DNA of 64,000 nt. It comes from Pantoea stewartii subsp. stewartii (lineage in GTDB: Bacteria > Pseudomonadota > Gammaproteobacteria > Enterobacterales > Enterobacteriaceae). Below are positions 55,030-64,000 of the stretch, one piece after another. Position numbers and translations under genes: made by a program. Numbering within the stretch: position 1 is the stretch's first letter; every line of letters starts with the position of its first letter. Below the pieces are notes generated by a model. That model did no database searches, was not told the DNA's origin, and saw only the letters and a list, made by a program, of their open reading frames with translations. The DNA lies in NCBI RefSeq assembly GCF_008801695.1, contig NZ_VZPF01000010.1:1-64000 (forward strand), given 5' to 3'.

Positions 55030-55467
55030 TCATACCTGTAACCAGAACGTCACCGGACCGTCGTTGACCAGAGCAACCTGCATATCGGCAGCAAAACGGC
55101 CATTGGCAGTCGTGACATCATGACGGCGACAACACGCGCTGAAATACTCATATAACCGCTCCGCTTCCTGCGGCGCGGCGCCACCGGAAAAAGACGGCCG
55201 CATGCCCTTTTGCGTATCGGCAGCCAGGGTGAACTGTGATACCACCAGCACGCTTCCGCCAGCCTGTTTGACGTTCAGGTTCATTTTGCCCTGTTCATCG
55301 CTAAAAATACGGTAGCCCAGTACGCGCTCCGCCAGTCGTTCAGCGCGCTTTTCGTCATCACCTTTTTCAACGCCTAACAGAATCAATAATCCCTGCCCGA
55401 TCTCACCCACGACCGCATGATCAATGCTGACGCTGGCACGCTGAACGCGTTGAATTAAAGCAATCAT
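55030..55467 (-). CDS. dtd: D-aminoacyl-tRNA deacylase
   Basis: 145 residues, as in E. coli. [37 protein letters not shown] starts it, [23 protein letters not shown] has the catalytic SQFTL loop, and [11 protein letters not shown] ends with the GP motif that gates D-chirality. It frees tRNA from D-amino acids. The ATG overlaps the yihY stop (ATGA). Confidence 0.97.
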   Translation of the reverse strand: MIALIQRVQRASVSIDHAVVGEIGQGLLILLGVEKGDDEKRAERLAERVLGYRIFSDEQGKMNLNVKQAGGSVLVVSQFTLAADTQKGMRPSFSGGAAPQEAERLYEYFSACCRRHDVTTANGRFAADMQVALVNDGPVTFWLQV

Positions 55468-56333
55468 CCGTCCTCTCGTTCTTTTTCTCTTTCCTGCCGT
55501 TTGAACTGGCGATAGTCATCTAAGGTAACCGTAATTTCGGCACCGAGCAAAACGATGCACCAGGTCCAGTACACCCACAGGAAAAGAATGGGGATCACCG
55601 CCAGCATGCCATAGATTAACTGATACGTCGGGAACATCGTAACATACAGCGCAAACCCCTTTTTCCCCAGTTCAAACAGCAACCCGGCGACCAGCGCCCC
55701 CGTCAGCGCATCGCGAGAAGGCACCCGCTGCGTTGGGACAATACTGTACAGCAACCAAAATGACAGCCACGACAGAAGCAAGGGAAAGAAACGCAGCGTC
55801 TGATCGACCAGGCTGGTCACCCCCGTCACGTTTATCCATTTCAGCGACAGCAGGTAAGAGCTGATGGCTAAACTGGCACCTGCCAGCAACGGCCCAAGCG
55901 TCAATATCATCCAGTAGACGGCAAAGGAATAGACCAGCGGGCGCTTTTTATGACTGCGCCAGATAGCATTCAGAGCCGAATCGACAGAATGCATCAACAG
56001 CAGCGCCGTGACAATCAGCCCCACGGCGCCCACGGCGGTCATGCGGTGCACGTTAGCCACAAACTGCTCAAGGTAACGCTGCAACGTGTTCCCCGCAGCA
56101 GGCATAAAGTTGGCAAAAATAAAGTTTTTAAGCTGGACGCTGATATCAGAAAACACAGGAAACGCGGCAAACAGCGCAAAAACTACGGCGATCAGCGGCA
56201 CCAGCGCCAGTAGCGACACAAAGGCCAGGTTGCCCGCCTGTGTCGTCATGGCATCATTATCAATGCGCTTCCAGAGCAGCTTAAGCCACAGCCAGAAGGC
56301 ATGAAACCTGGGGCGAAAACGATGTAACTTCAT
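55464..56333 (-). CDS. yihY: YihY/virulence-factor BrkB-family membrane protein
   Basis: 289 residues (290 in E. coli) with six helices. [31 protein letters not shown] and [28 protein letters not shown] are UPF0761 signatures. Once thought to be RNase BN, it is now taken as an inner-membrane protein of unknown role. The C-terminal tail is charged ([14 protein letters not shown]). It is 3 bp after yihX and overlaps dtd, so yihX-yihY-dtd-fabY form one operon, as in E. coli. Confidence 0.93.
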   Translation of the reverse strand: MKLHRFRPRFHAFWLWLKLLWKRIDNDAMTTQAGNLAFVSLLALVPLIAVVFALFAAFPVFSDISVQLKNFIFANFMPAAGNTLQRYLEQFVANVHRMTAVGAVGLIVTALLLMHSVDSALNAIWRSHKKRPLVYSFAVYWMILTLGPLLAGASLAISSYLLSLKWINVTGVTSLVDQTLRFFPLLLSWLSFWLLYSIVPTQRVPSRDALTGALVAGLLFELGKKGFALYVTMFPTYQLIYGMLAVIPILFLWVYWTWCIVLLGAEITVTLDDYRQFKRQEREKEREDG

Positions 56334-56336
56334 GGC

Positions 56337-56933
56337 TTAAGGCTGACCCGCGAACCAGTCGGGCACGGTTTTACTGTCGGTCACCAGCACGCTGGTAATG
56401 CCTAATGCGCGCGCACCTTCAATATTGGCGGCATTGTCGTCGAAGAAGACGGCCTGATCGGCACTGAATCCTTCCGCATCCAGTACGTGCTGATAAATGC
56501 GGGCTTCAGGTTTACGCATGCCCAGTTCCTGGGACAGATAAATCTTGTCAGCCGCCTGCTGCACATCAGGATACTGGGTCGGCCAGAAGGTGCAATGCAG
56601 TGCATTGGTATTCGACAATATCACCACCCGATGTCCTGCCTGGCGTAGCTGATTCATCAGCGCCAGCGTATCCGGACGCACTCCCACAAAGATAGCCTGC
56701 CAGCCCGCAGCAAACTGTTCATAGCTCAGCGCAATCTCCAGTTTTTCACATAAGGCTTCTGCAAAGGCTTCATCGCTGATTTCACCGCGCTCATGCTGCT
56801 CAAAAGCCGCATCCATTTGAAAATGACTTTGAAGCGATGCCAGCGGTACGCGGCTGAGGTCACTCCAGACGCCCAACACGCGGTTAAAGTCGATATCGAT
56901 AATCACATTGCCCAAATCAAAGATATACAGCAT
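56337..56933 (-). CDS. yihX: Alpha-D-glucose-1-phosphate phosphatase YihX (HAD)
   Basis: 198 residues from MLYIFDLGNVIIDIDFNRVLGVW (199 in E. coli). Motif I is FDLGNVI with the nucleophile D6, motif II LSNTN, then KPEARIYQ and FFDDNAANI. It hydrolyses alpha-glucose-1-phosphate. AGGAGG is 6 bp upstream of this ATG, deciding against the longer frame starting at 56960. First gene of the yihX-yihY-dtd-fabY operon. Confidence 0.93.
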   Translation of the reverse strand: MLYIFDLGNVIIDIDFNRVLGVWSDLSRVPLASLQSHFQMDAAFEQHERGEISDEAFAEALCEKLEIALSYEQFAAGWQAIFVGVRPDTLALMNQLRQAGHRVVILSNTNALHCTFWPTQYPDVQQAADKIYLSQELGMRKPEARIYQHVLDAEGFSADQAVFFDDNAANIEGARALGITSVLVTDSKTVPDWFAGQP

Positions 56934-57116
56934 GGTGCCTCCTTTGGTTCCCTGGATCATTCACTCTAGCGGTAAAAGTGCGGCCTGAACAGGCGGCCCG
57001 GACGAGAAAATTACACACTTTAAATTAAGGTACGACAGGACAAAGTGGGAAGGGGACAAAGAAGAAGTTACAGGCTGGTTTAGACTGGATTTAACTGAGC
57101 TGGTAAAACCCCCGGA

Positions 57117-57143
57117 CAAAAAAAAGCCCCGTTAAAACGGGGC
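57117..57143 (-). terminator. Rho-independent terminator after typA
   Basis: On the minus strand GCCCCG...CGGGGC (57126-57143) is followed by eight or nine T residues, 15 bp after the typA stop. The remaining 56934-57116 upstream of yihX holds no gene. Confidence 0.9.
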
Positions 57144-57158
57144 GTTATTATTACGCGA

Positions 57159-58982
57159 TTAGGCGTCTTTACCGCCGCGTGAAGCACGCTTACGGTCGTT
57201 CTCAGTCAGGTGACGTTTACGGATACGCACTGACAGAGGCGTAACTTCGACCAGTTCGTCATCATCAATGAACTCGATCGCCTGTTCCAGCGTCATTTTC
57301 TGCGGTGGAACCAGTGTGGTGGCTTCGTCAGTACCGGAAGCACGCATGTTAGTCAGCTTCTTACCGGTCAGGCAGTTCACGGTCAGGTCGTTAGAACGGC
57401 TGTGAATACCGATGATCTGGCCTTCATAAACTTCCGCGCCATGGCCCAGGAACAGCTTACCGCGATCCTGCAGGCCGAACAGGGCGAACGCTACCGCTTT
57501 ACCCTGGCCGTTAGAGATCAGAACGCCGTTCTGACGCTGACCCACTTCGCCCGGACGAATATCGTCGTAGTGGCTGAAGGTGGAGTACAGCAGACCTGTA
57601 CCTGATGTCATGGTCATAAATTCGTTACGGAAACCGATCAGACCGCGGCTTGGGATGACGTAGTCAAGACGTACGCGGCCTTTGCCATCTGGATCCATAT
57701 TTTTCAGGTCGCCTTTACGCTCGCCCATGGCCTGCATAACGGAACCCTGATGCGTTTCTTCGATATCCAGCGTCACGTTCTCGAATGGCTCTTGTTTACG
57801 GCCTTCGAATTCGCGGAAGATAACTTTCGGACGGGATACCGCCAGTTCGAAACCTTCACGACGCATGTTCTCGATCAGTACAGACAGATGCAGCTCACCA
57901 CGGCCCGATACGCGGAACGCGTCAGCATCTTCGGTCTCTTCCACACGCAGTGCCACGTTGTGAACCAGTTCTTTGTTCAGACGCTCAAGGATCTGACGTG
58001 AGGTCACGTACTTACCTTCTTTACCGCAGAACGGTGAGGTGTTGACGTTGAAGAACATGGTTACCGTTGGCTCATCCACGCTCAGGGCTGGCAGCGCCTG
58101 CACATTCTGCGGATCGCAAATGGTGTCAGAAATGTTCAGTTCACCCAGACCGGTGATCGCAATGATGTCGCCCGCTTCTGCCAAGTCGCTGTCAATACGC
58201 TCCAGCCCCAGGTGAGTCAGCACTTTACCCACTTTACCGTTACGGGTTTTGCCTTCGCTGTCTACGATGGTGACTTGCTGGTTAGGCTTCACTTTACCGC
58301 GCTTGATGCGGCCGATACCGATCACGCCCAGATAGTTGTTGTAGTCCAGCTGAGAGATTTGCATCTGCAGCGGCGCTTCGACTTCAACCTGTGGAGGTGA
58401 AACGTGGTCAACGATTGCCTGATACAGCGGGGTCATATCGTCAGCCATGTCGGTGTGATCCAGACCGGCAATACCATTCAGCGCAGAGGCGAAAATGATA
58501 GGGAAATCGAGCTGCTCGTCCGTTGCATCCAGGTTAACGAACAGGTCAAACACCTGATCAACAACCCAGTCAGGACGTGCGCCAGGGCGGTCAACTTTGT
58601 TGATAACCACAATCGGCTTCAAACCATGCGCGAACGCTTTTTTGGTAACGAAGCGGGTTTGCGGCATAGGGCCATCCATCGCATCTACAACCAACAGTAC
58701 CGAATCCACCATAGACATTACGCGTTCAACTTCACCACCGAAGTCGGCGTGTCCTGGGGTATCAACGATGTTGATACGGTAGTCGTTCCATTTAATGGCG
58801 GTATTTTTTGCGAGGATGGTAATCCCACGCTCTTTCTCCAAATCATTGGAGTCCATCACGCGCTCGGTGGCTTCAGTACGGGCATCAAAAGTACCAGACT
58901 GTTGCAGCAGTTTATCAACCAGGGTGGTCTTTCCATGGTCAACGTGCGCGATGATGGCGATGTTACGCAAATTTTCGATCAC
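57159..58982 (-). CDS. typA: Ribosome-binding translational GTPase TypA/BipA
   Basis: 607 residues, as in E. coli. [25 protein letters not shown] (G1), RGITI (switch I), [15 protein letters not shown] (G3) and NKVD (G4) mark the EF-G-like GTPase; the C-terminal end GGKDA follows a Lys/Arg-rich stretch. It acts on 50S assembly and translation under stress or cold. Divergent from glnA, as in E. coli; it has its own promoter within 58983-59414. Confidence 0.97.
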   Translation of the reverse strand: MIENLRNIAIIAHVDHGKTTLVDKLLQQSGTFDARTEATERVMDSNDLEKERGITILAKNTAIKWNDYRINIVDTPGHADFGGEVERVMSMVDSVLLVVDAMDGPMPQTRFVTKKAFAHGLKPIVVINKVDRPGARPDWVVDQVFDLFVNLDATDEQLDFPIIFASALNGIAGLDHTDMADDMTPLYQAIVDHVSPPQVEVEAPLQMQISQLDYNNYLGVIGIGRIKRGKVKPNQQVTIVDSEGKTRNGKVGKVLTHLGLERIDSDLAEAGDIIAITGLGELNISDTICDPQNVQALPALSVDEPTVTMFFNVNTSPFCGKEGKYVTSRQILERLNKELVHNVALRVEETEDADAFRVSGRGELHLSVLIENMRREGFELAVSRPKVIFREFEGRKQEPFENVTLDIEETHQGSVMQAMGERKGDLKNMDPDGKGRVRLDYVIPSRGLIGFRNEFMTMTSGTGLLYSTFSHYDDIRPGEVGQRQNGVLISNGQGKAVAFALFGLQDRGKLFLGHGAEVYEGQIIGIHSRSNDLTVNCLTGKKLTNMRASGTDEATTLVPPQKMTLEQAIEFIDDDELVEVTPLSVRIRKRHLTENDRKRASRGGKDA

Positions 58983-59256
58983 AGCTTTTTTGCCTCAGGC
59001 ATTAGAAATAACGCGGTATTGTACACGGATTAAGCGGGAGACTGAACACGATCACACTTTTCACTGAAAGTTTATTGCATTGTCGCAAAATCGCACTAAT
59101 AGCCGTGCAAAAATTGCACTACAATGATGTTTTGTACCACAATGGTGCTCATTTTCAACGCCAATGCACATAAAAAGTGCAGTGCAACTATCATGGTGCA
59201 CGTCTTTTATGACAAAAAGGTGCATGACAGCGCGATTTTGTGCAAAGAAATAAAGT
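58983..59256 (+). promoter_or_regulatory. typA-glnA intergenic region with NtrC enhancer sites
   Basis: Gene-free. Several half-site pairs of the NtrC pattern GCAC-N7-GTGC appear: GTACCACAATGGTGC at 59134-59148 fits with one mismatch; TGCAACTATCATGGTGCA at 59183-59200 and a region around 59116 are weaker. GTGCAAAAATTGCAC (59105-59119) is a palindrome in the same cluster. In E. coli two strong NtrC sites lie 100-140 bp upstream of glnAp2. The strong site here is about 135 bp upstream of the expected start. Confidence 0.65.
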
Positions 59257-59274
59257 TGGCACAGAATTCGCTTT
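59257..59274 (+). promoter_or_regulatory. Sigma-54 promoter of glnA (glnAp2)
   Basis: TGGCACAGAATTCGCTTT has the -24 element TGGCAC and -12 GC with standard spacing and differs at one base from E. coli glnAp2 as I recall it. Transcription would start near 59284, leaving a leader of about 130 nt. Confidence 0.9.
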
Positions 59275-59414
59275 GTATTATCCAGATGAAAACGACGTAA
59301 GACAACGGTTGCAGAGCTGGTCGGGATCAGACTGAGGTATGGCTGACACATGTCGCACATTTCCTCACCCGGTTCTCACCATGTAGACAATGACCATTTC
59401 CAGGAGAGTTGAGT

Positions 59415-60824
59415 ATGTCCGCTGAACACGTTCTCTCGATGATGAACGAGCACGAAGTTAAGTTTGTTGACCTGCGTTTTACCGATACCAAAGGTAAAGA
59501 ACAGCACGTTACTATTCCGGCTCACCAGGTTAACGCTGACTTCTTCGAAGAAGGCAAAATGTTCGATGGCTCTTCCATCGGCGGCTGGAAAGGCATTAAC
59601 GAATCAGACATGGTACTGATGCCGGATGCAACCACGGCAGTTATGGATCCGTTCTTTGAAGATTCAACACTGATCATTCGCTGTGACATCCTTGAGCCTG
59701 GCACCATGCAAGGCTATGACCGCGATCCACGCTCTATCGCAAAGCGCGCTGAAGACTATCTGCGTTCTTCAGGCATCGCTGATACCGTTCTGTTTGGACC
59801 CGAGCCAGAATTCTTCCTGTTCGACGATATCCGTTTCGGTTCGTCAACCTCTGGTTCACACGTCGCTATCGATGATATCGAAGCGGCCTGGAACACCGGC
59901 AAAGAATACGAAGGCGGTAACAAAGGTCACCGTCCAGGTCTGAAAGGCGGCTACTTCCCGGTTCCACCGGTCGATTCATCACAGGACATCCGTTCTGCTA
60001 TGTGTCTGACAATGGAGCAAATGGGTCTGGTTGTTGAAGCTCATCACCACGAAGTTGCGACAGCGGGTCAGAACGAAGTGGCAACCCGCTTCAATACCAT
60101 GACCAAAAAAGCTGACGAAATTCAGATCTACAAATATGTTGTGCACAACGTGGCGCATGCTTACGGCAAAACGGCAACCTTTATGCCGAAGCCAATGTTT
60201 GGTGACAACGGTTCAGGTATGCACTGCCACATGTCTCTGTCTAAAGGCGGACAAAACCTGTTCTCTGGTGACAAATACGGCGGCCTGTCTGAAACCGCGC
60301 TGTTCTACATCGGCGGTATCATCAAGCACGCAAAAGCAATCAACGCCCTGGCCAACCCAACCACCAACTCTTACAAGCGTCTGGTTCCGGGTTATGAAGC
60401 ACCGGTTATGCTGGCTTACTCTGCCCGTAACCGTTCTGCATCAATCCGTATCCCGGTTGTTGCCAGCCCGAAAGCACGTCGTATTGAAGCGCGCTTCCCG
60501 GACCCAGCGGCTAACCCGTACCTGGCGTTTACTGCACTGCTGATGGCTGGCCTGGATGGCATCATCAACAAAATCCATCCTGGTGATGCGATGGATAAAA
60601 ACCTGTATGACCTGCCACCGGAAGAAGAAGCTGAGATTCCAAAAGTTGCAGGTTCACTGGAAGAAGCGCTGAATGCACTGAACGAAGACCGCGAGTTCCT
60701 GACCCGTGGCGGCGTCTTCACTGACGACGCGATCGATGCTTACATCGAGCTGCGTAAATCAGAGAACGACCGTGTGCGCATGACGCCACATCCGGTTGAG
60801 TTCGAACTGTACTACAGCGTCTAA
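59415..60824 (+). CDS. glnA: Glutamine synthetase, type I
   Basis: 469 residues from [22 protein letters not shown], as in E. coli. [12 protein letters not shown] and the ATP-binding region [17 protein letters not shown] are characteristic. The adenylylation site is the Tyr in NLYDLPPEE (near residue 398), so activity should be controlled by GlnE. The dodecamer forms glutamine from glutamate and ammonia. GGAG precedes the ATG; an in-frame TTG two codons upstream is not used in E. coli. It is first gene of glnA-glnL-glnG, driven by sigma-54 and NtrC. Confidence 0.98.
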   Translation: MSAEHVLSMMNEHEVKFVDLRFTDTKGKEQHVTIPAHQVNADFFEEGKMFDGSSIGGWKGINESDMVLMPDATTAVMDPFFEDSTLIIRCDILEPGTMQGYDRDPRSIAKRAEDYLRSSGIADTVLFGPEPEFFLFDDIRFGSSTSGSHVAIDDIEAAWNTGKEYEGGNKGHRPGLKGGYFPVPPVDSSQDIRSAMCLTMEQMGLVVEAHHHEVATAGQNEVATRFNTMTKKADEIQIYKYVVHNVAHAYGKTATFMPKPMFGDNGSGMHCHMSLSKGGQNLFSGDKYGGLSETALFYIGGIIKHAKAINALANPTTNSYKRLVPGYEAPVMLAYSARNRSASIRIPVVASPKARRIEARFPDPAANPYLAFTALLMAGLDGIINKIHPGDAMDKNLYDLPPEEEAEIPKVAGSLEEALNALNEDREFLTRGGVFTDDAIDAYIELRKSENDRVRMTPHPVEFELYYSV

Positions 60825-60914
60825 TTTCAGAGTCAGCAAAATGGGTGCCGCATTGAAAGATTGCAATTGCGGCACGCTTAACCTGAAACGTTTTTTTGTT
60901 GCCGTGGAAACTTT

Positions 60915-60938
60915 AGCCCATCTTCGGATGGGCTTTTT
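60915..60938 (+). terminator. Terminator between glnA and glnL
   Basis: AGCCCATC-TTCG-GATGGGCT stem followed by T residues, about 90 bp after the glnA stop. In E. coli an equivalent hairpin limits read-through into glnLG. Confidence 0.88.
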
Positions 60939-60989
60939 TCTCCGCGAATTCATCGTTCATTCGCTTTAATTCCGGCTTAAAGACTACAA

Positions 60990-61006
60990 TGCACTAAATT
61001 AGTGCA
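60990..61006. promoter_or_regulatory. NtrC site at the glnL promoter
   Basis: TGCACTAAATTAGTGCA is a perfect palindrome of the NtrC pattern (GCAC-N7-GTGC) 12 bp before the glnL ATG. In E. coli NtrC represses glnLp from such a site. Confidence 0.83.
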
Positions 61007-61018
61007 GAGGAACGCTGT

Positions 61019-62068
61019 ATGGCAACTGCCTCCCTGCCCGACGCCGGGCAGATTCTCAATACCTTAATCAACAGTATTTTGTTGGTGGATACCGATTTGG
61101 CGATCCATTATGCCAACCCGGCGGCACAGCAATTACTGGCGCAAAGCTCACGTAAATTGTTCGGCACGCCGTTACCTGAATTAACCGGCTACTTTTCGCT
61201 GAATGTCGAGTTCATGCGCGAGAGTCTTGAGGCGGGCCAGGGCTTTACTGACAGCGAAGTTACTCTGGTCGTGGATGGCCGGGCGCACATTATGTCGCTC
61301 ACGGCACAGCGCCTGCCTGATGGGTTGATTCTGCTGGAAATGGCACCGATGGATAATCAGCGTCGCCTGAGTCAGGAACAGCTGCAGCATGCTCAGCAGG
61401 TGGCCGCACGCGATCTGGTCCGCGGGCTGGCCCATGAGATTAAAAACCCGCTAGGTGGATTGCGCGGCGCGGCGCAGCTTTTGTCACGCGCCCTGCCGGA
61501 CCCTGCCCTGAATGAATATACCAAAGTCATTATTGAACAGGCAGATCGCCTGCGAAATCTGGTTGATCGCTTACTGGGGCCGCAACAGCCCGGTATGCAT
61601 ATTACCCAGAGTATTCATCAGGTAGCGGAACGTGTCGTTAACCTGGTTTCGATGGAGCTGCCAAAAAACGTATCGCTGGTTCGCGATTACGATCCCAGCC
61701 TGCCGGAATTACCGCACGATCCCGATCAGATTGAGCAGGTTTTGCTGAACGTCGTGCGCAATGCGCTGCAGGCGTTAGGCGAAGACGGCGGCACAATCGT
61801 GATTCGAACCCGTACAGCCTTCCAGTTAACACTGCATGGCACACGTTATCGTCTGGTTGCCCGCATTGATATCGAAGATGACGGCCCCGGTATTCCAGCC
61901 CAGCTGCAGGATACGCTGTTCTATCCAATGGTAAGCGGACGGGAAGGCGGTACCGGCTTAGGCCTTTCTATTGCCCGTAGCCTGATTGATCAGCATTCGG
62001 GAAAAATTGAGTTCAACAGTTGGCCGGGTCATACCGAGTTTTCGGTTTACCTGCCTATTCGCCAGTGA
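61019..62068 (+). CDS. glnL: Nitrogen regulation sensor kinase NtrB (GlnL)
   Basis: 349 residues, as in E. coli. A cytoplasmic PAS domain (residues about 8-75, [18 protein letters not shown]) precedes the His-kinase domain with the phosphorylated His in [16 protein letters not shown] (about residue 139) and the ATPase with [22 protein letters not shown] and [12 protein letters not shown]. It phosphorylates NtrC under nitrogen limitation, with PII controlling the switch. It is 7 bp upstream of glnG. Confidence 0.97.
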   Translation: MATASLPDAGQILNTLINSILLVDTDLAIHYANPAAQQLLAQSSRKLFGTPLPELTGYFSLNVEFMRESLEAGQGFTDSEVTLVVDGRAHIMSLTAQRLPDGLILLEMAPMDNQRRLSQEQLQHAQQVAARDLVRGLAHEIKNPLGGLRGAAQLLSRALPDPALNEYTKVIIEQADRLRNLVDRLLGPQQPGMHITQSIHQVAERVVNLVSMELPKNVSLVRDYDPSLPELPHDPDQIEQVLLNVVRNALQALGEDGGTIVIRTRTAFQLTLHGTRYRLVARIDIEDDGPGIPAQLQDTLFYPMVSGREGGTGLGLSIARSLIDQHSGKIEFNSWPGHTEFSVYLPIRQ

Positions 62069-62075
62069 GGTTTCT

Positions 62076-63485
62076 ATGCAACGAGGGATAGTCTGGATCG
62101 TCGATGACGATAGCTCCATCCGCTGGGTGCTTGAACGCGCGCTCACTGGAGCCGGTTTAAGCTGTGCCACTTTTGACAGCGCGAACGACGTGCTCAATGC
62201 ACTCGCAACAAAAACCCCGGACGTTTTATTGTCTGATATCCGTATGCCGGGTATGGACGGGCTGGCTCTGCTAAAACAAATCAAACAGCGCCATCCCATG
62301 CTTCCGGTTATCATCATGACAGCGCATTCCGACCTGGATGCCGCGGTAAGCGCCTATCAGCAAGGCGCGTTCGATTACCTGCCCAAACCGTTCGATATCG
62401 ACGAAGCGGTCGCGCTGGTTGAACGTGCCATCAGTCACTATCAGGAGCAACAGCAGCCACGTAATCAACCGGTAAGCGGCCCCACCACCGATATTATCGG
62501 TGAAGCGCCCGCCATGCAGGACGTGTTCCGTATTATCGGCCGTCTCTCCCGTTCGTCGATTAGCGTGCTGATCAACGGGGAATCGGGTACAGGTAAAGAG
62601 TTGGTAGCGCACGCACTGCACCGCCACAGTCCTCGCAGTAAAGCGCCGTTTATTGCCCTCAACATGGCGGCGATCCCTAAGGATTTAATTGAGTCGGAAC
62701 TGTTTGGCCATGAAAAAGGGGCCTTTACCGGTGCGAATCAGATTCGTCAGGGACGCTTTGAACAGGCCGACGGCGGGACGCTGTTTTTAGATGAAATTGG
62801 TGATATGCCGCTGGATGTTCAGACGCGCCTGCTGCGCGTACTGGCAGACGGGCAGTTTTACCGCGTCGGTGGCTATGCACCGGTCAAAGTGGACGTGCGC
62901 ATCATTGCCGCTACGCACCAGAACCTTGAACTGCGGGTACAGGAAGGCAAGTTCCGTGAAGACTTGTTTCACCGCCTGAATGTCATCCGCGTGCATTTGC
63001 CGCCGCTGCGTGAGCGTCGTGAAGATATTCCCCGTCTGGCCCGTTATTTCCTGCAGGTGGCCGCACGCGAGCTTGGTGTGGAAGCCAAGATCCTGCATGC
63101 GGAGACCGAGACCGCGCTGACCCGTTTGCACTGGTCGGGTAACGTGCGTCAGCTGGAGAATACCTGCCGTTGGTTAACGGTGATGGCCGCCGGTCAGGAA
63201 GTGCTGATTCAGGATTTACCACCGGAGTTATTCGAATCCAGTACGCCGGAAAGCCCCACGCAGTCGCTTCCCGACAGCTGGGCAACCCTGCTGGCACAAT
63301 GGGCCGATCGTGCCTTGCGTTCCGGTCATCAAAACCTGCTGTCAGAAGCACAGCCGGAAATGGAACGCACGCTTCTGACGACTGCACTGCGCCACACGCA
63401 GGGTCACAAACAGGAAGCCGCGCGTTTGCTGGGTTGGGGAAGGAATACGCTGACGCGTAAGCTGAAAGAACTGGGCATGGAATAA
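62076..63485 (+). CDS. glnG: Nitrogen regulation response regulator NtrC (GlnG)
   Basis: 469 residues from MQRGIVWIVDDDSSIRWVLER, as in E. coli. Receiver domain with D54 in LLSDIRMPGMDG; sigma-54-interacting AAA+ domain with GESGTGKELVAHAL (Walker A), ELFGHEKGAFTGA (GAFTGA loop) and DGGTLFLDEIGDMPL; C-terminal Fis-type HTH with HKQEAARLLGWGRNTLTRKL. It activates sigma-54 promoters including glnAp2 upstream. Confidence 0.98.
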   Translation: MQRGIVWIVDDDSSIRWVLERALTGAGLSCATFDSANDVLNALATKTPDVLLSDIRMPGMDGLALLKQIKQRHPMLPVIIMTAHSDLDAAVSAYQQGAFDYLPKPFDIDEAVALVERAISHYQEQQQPRNQPVSGPTTDIIGEAPAMQDVFRIIGRLSRSSISVLINGESGTGKELVAHALHRHSPRSKAPFIALNMAAIPKDLIESELFGHEKGAFTGANQIRQGRFEQADGGTLFLDEIGDMPLDVQTRLLRVLADGQFYRVGGYAPVKVDVRIIAATHQNLELRVQEGKFREDLFHRLNVIRVHLPPLRERREDIPRLARYFLQVAARELGVEAKILHAETETALTRLHWSGNVRQLENTCRWLTVMAAGQEVLIQDLPPELFESSTPESPTQSLPDSWATLLAQWADRALRSGHQNLLSEAQPEMERTLLTTALRHTQGHKQEAARLLGWGRNTLTRKLKELGME

Positions 63486-63491
63486 GCCATT

Positions 63492-63521
63492 CCGCCGGAA
63501 CAGCCTGTGCTGTTCCGGCGG
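63492..63521. terminator. Bidirectional hairpin between glnG and hemN
   Basis: Perfect 12-bp stem CCGCCGGAACAG/CTGTTCCGGCGG with a 6-base loop, between convergent stops (7 bp after glnG, adjacent to the hemN stop). Confidence 0.78.
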
Positions 63522-64000
63522 TTAAATCACACGCGAATAGGGCTGCGGTTGCGTCTTTTGTCGCAGGTAAGCATCAAAACACATACAAATATGGCGAATC
63601 AGCAGTCGTCCTGTTCCTGTCACTTTCAGGCCTGTCGCGTTTTGCACCACCAGCCCATCCGCAATCAGCGGTTTTAACCGCGCCAGCTCTTCGGCAAAAT
63701 AGCTGTCGAAGGTGATATTCCACTGCGTTTCTGTCGCGCTGAAATCGAGCGCAAAGTTGCAGATAAGCGTTTTGATCACATCGCGGCGCAGGCAATCGTC
63801 CTGACTGAGCGTGAATCCCCGCCATAAGGCATGGCCCTGTTTTTCAACCTGGCTGTACCAGTCATTCAGGCTTTTCTGGTTTTGCGCGTAGCGATCGCCG
63901 ATCATGCTAATGGCGGAGACGCCCAGACCGAGTAAATCGCAGTCGCCCTGGGTGGTATAACCCTGAAAATTGCGGTGCAGGTTCCCCTCGCGCTGAGCCA
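63522..64000 (-). CDS. hemN: Oxygen-independent coproporphyrinogen III oxidase, C-terminal part
   Basis: The last 159 codons or so are in the window and the frame runs off the right edge (RGNLHRNFQGYTTQGDCDLLGLG... to SRVI). NFQGYTTQGD.DLLGLGVSAISMIGD and NALWRG-type LWRGFTLSQDDCLRRDVIKTLICNF match HemN, a radical-SAM enzyme of anaerobic haem synthesis; the 4Fe-4S Cys cluster would lie outside the window. In E. coli hemN follows glnG convergently, as here. Confidence 0.95.
   Translation of the reverse strand, partial: AQREGNLHRNFQGYTTQGDCDLLGLGVSAISMIGDRYAQNQKSLNDWYSQVEKQGHALWRGFTLSQDDCLRRDVIKTLICNFALDFSATETQWNITFDSYFAEELARLKPLIADGLVVQNATGLKVTGTGRLLIRHICMCFDAYLRQKTQPQPYSRVI

Overview
The window reads as chromosome of an enterobacterium, most likely Erwiniaceae (Erwinia/Pantoea group). 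Nearly every gene has a close Escherichia coli counterpart, and several E. coli neighbourhoods are kept: glyS-glyQ-wecH, yieH-adeP, mnmE-yidC-yidD-rnpA-rpmH-dnaA-dnaN-recF-gyrB-yidA, yidR-yidQ-ibpA, yicG-ligB-gmk-rpoZ-spoT-trmH-recG-xanP-yicH, and fabY-dtd-yihY-yihX-typA-glnA-glnL-glnG-hemN. The Erwiniaceae assignment rests on inference: a lone ibpA without ibpB, a complete-looking 2-ketogluconate (kgu) gene set, and a colanic/amylovoran-type flippase fragment.

Layout. 1-127: tail of an IS66-type element. 186-7287: glycyl-tRNA synthetase, WecH, YieH, adenine permease and a nitroreductase. 7503-18128: the dnaA/rpmH replication and translation block, transcribed outward in both directions from 11336-11933. 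18254-25138: YidA, YidR, YidQ, a heat-shock ibpA with a sigma-32 promoter and a likely RNA thermometer, an Rpn-family nuclease gene, EamA and AvtA. 25219-44634: the accessory and rearranged part. 44876-64000: core stringent-response, tRNA and recombination genes, purine permease, lipid and HAD genes, TypA and the glutamine synthetase/NtrBC regulon, ending inside hemN.

The main result is in 25219-44634. A permease gene (kguT-like) is cut after codon 36. Its 5' part lies at 40587-40693 (+) and the remainder at 26265-27447 (-), 13 kb away and inverted. Each half ends at the same 9-bp sequence followed by the same IS903-type terminal repeat. Joining the halves and removing one 9-mer gives exactly 427 in-frame codons. 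This indicates an IS insertion in the gene followed by inversion of about 13.2 kb (27448-40693). Undoing the inversion restores a kguE-kguK-kguT-ghrB(kguD) operon, and puts yiaD and tag beside ghrB in the same direction as in E. coli. The other side of the left junction truncates a family 1 6-phospho-beta-glucosidase gene. At the right junction lie an IS remnant, a 173-bp MITE and a flippase gene fragment.

Three nearly identical 173-bp MITEs (40741, 41775 and 43926) have 15-bp terminal repeats GGCTTTGTTGAATAA. Two carry 9-bp target duplications, and one of these interrupts ligB. Each copy holds the same 37-codon open frame. I found no CRISPR array, tRNA, rRNA, prophage or defence island. The mobile-element family and the inversion it appears to have caused are the strongest candidates for something not already described.
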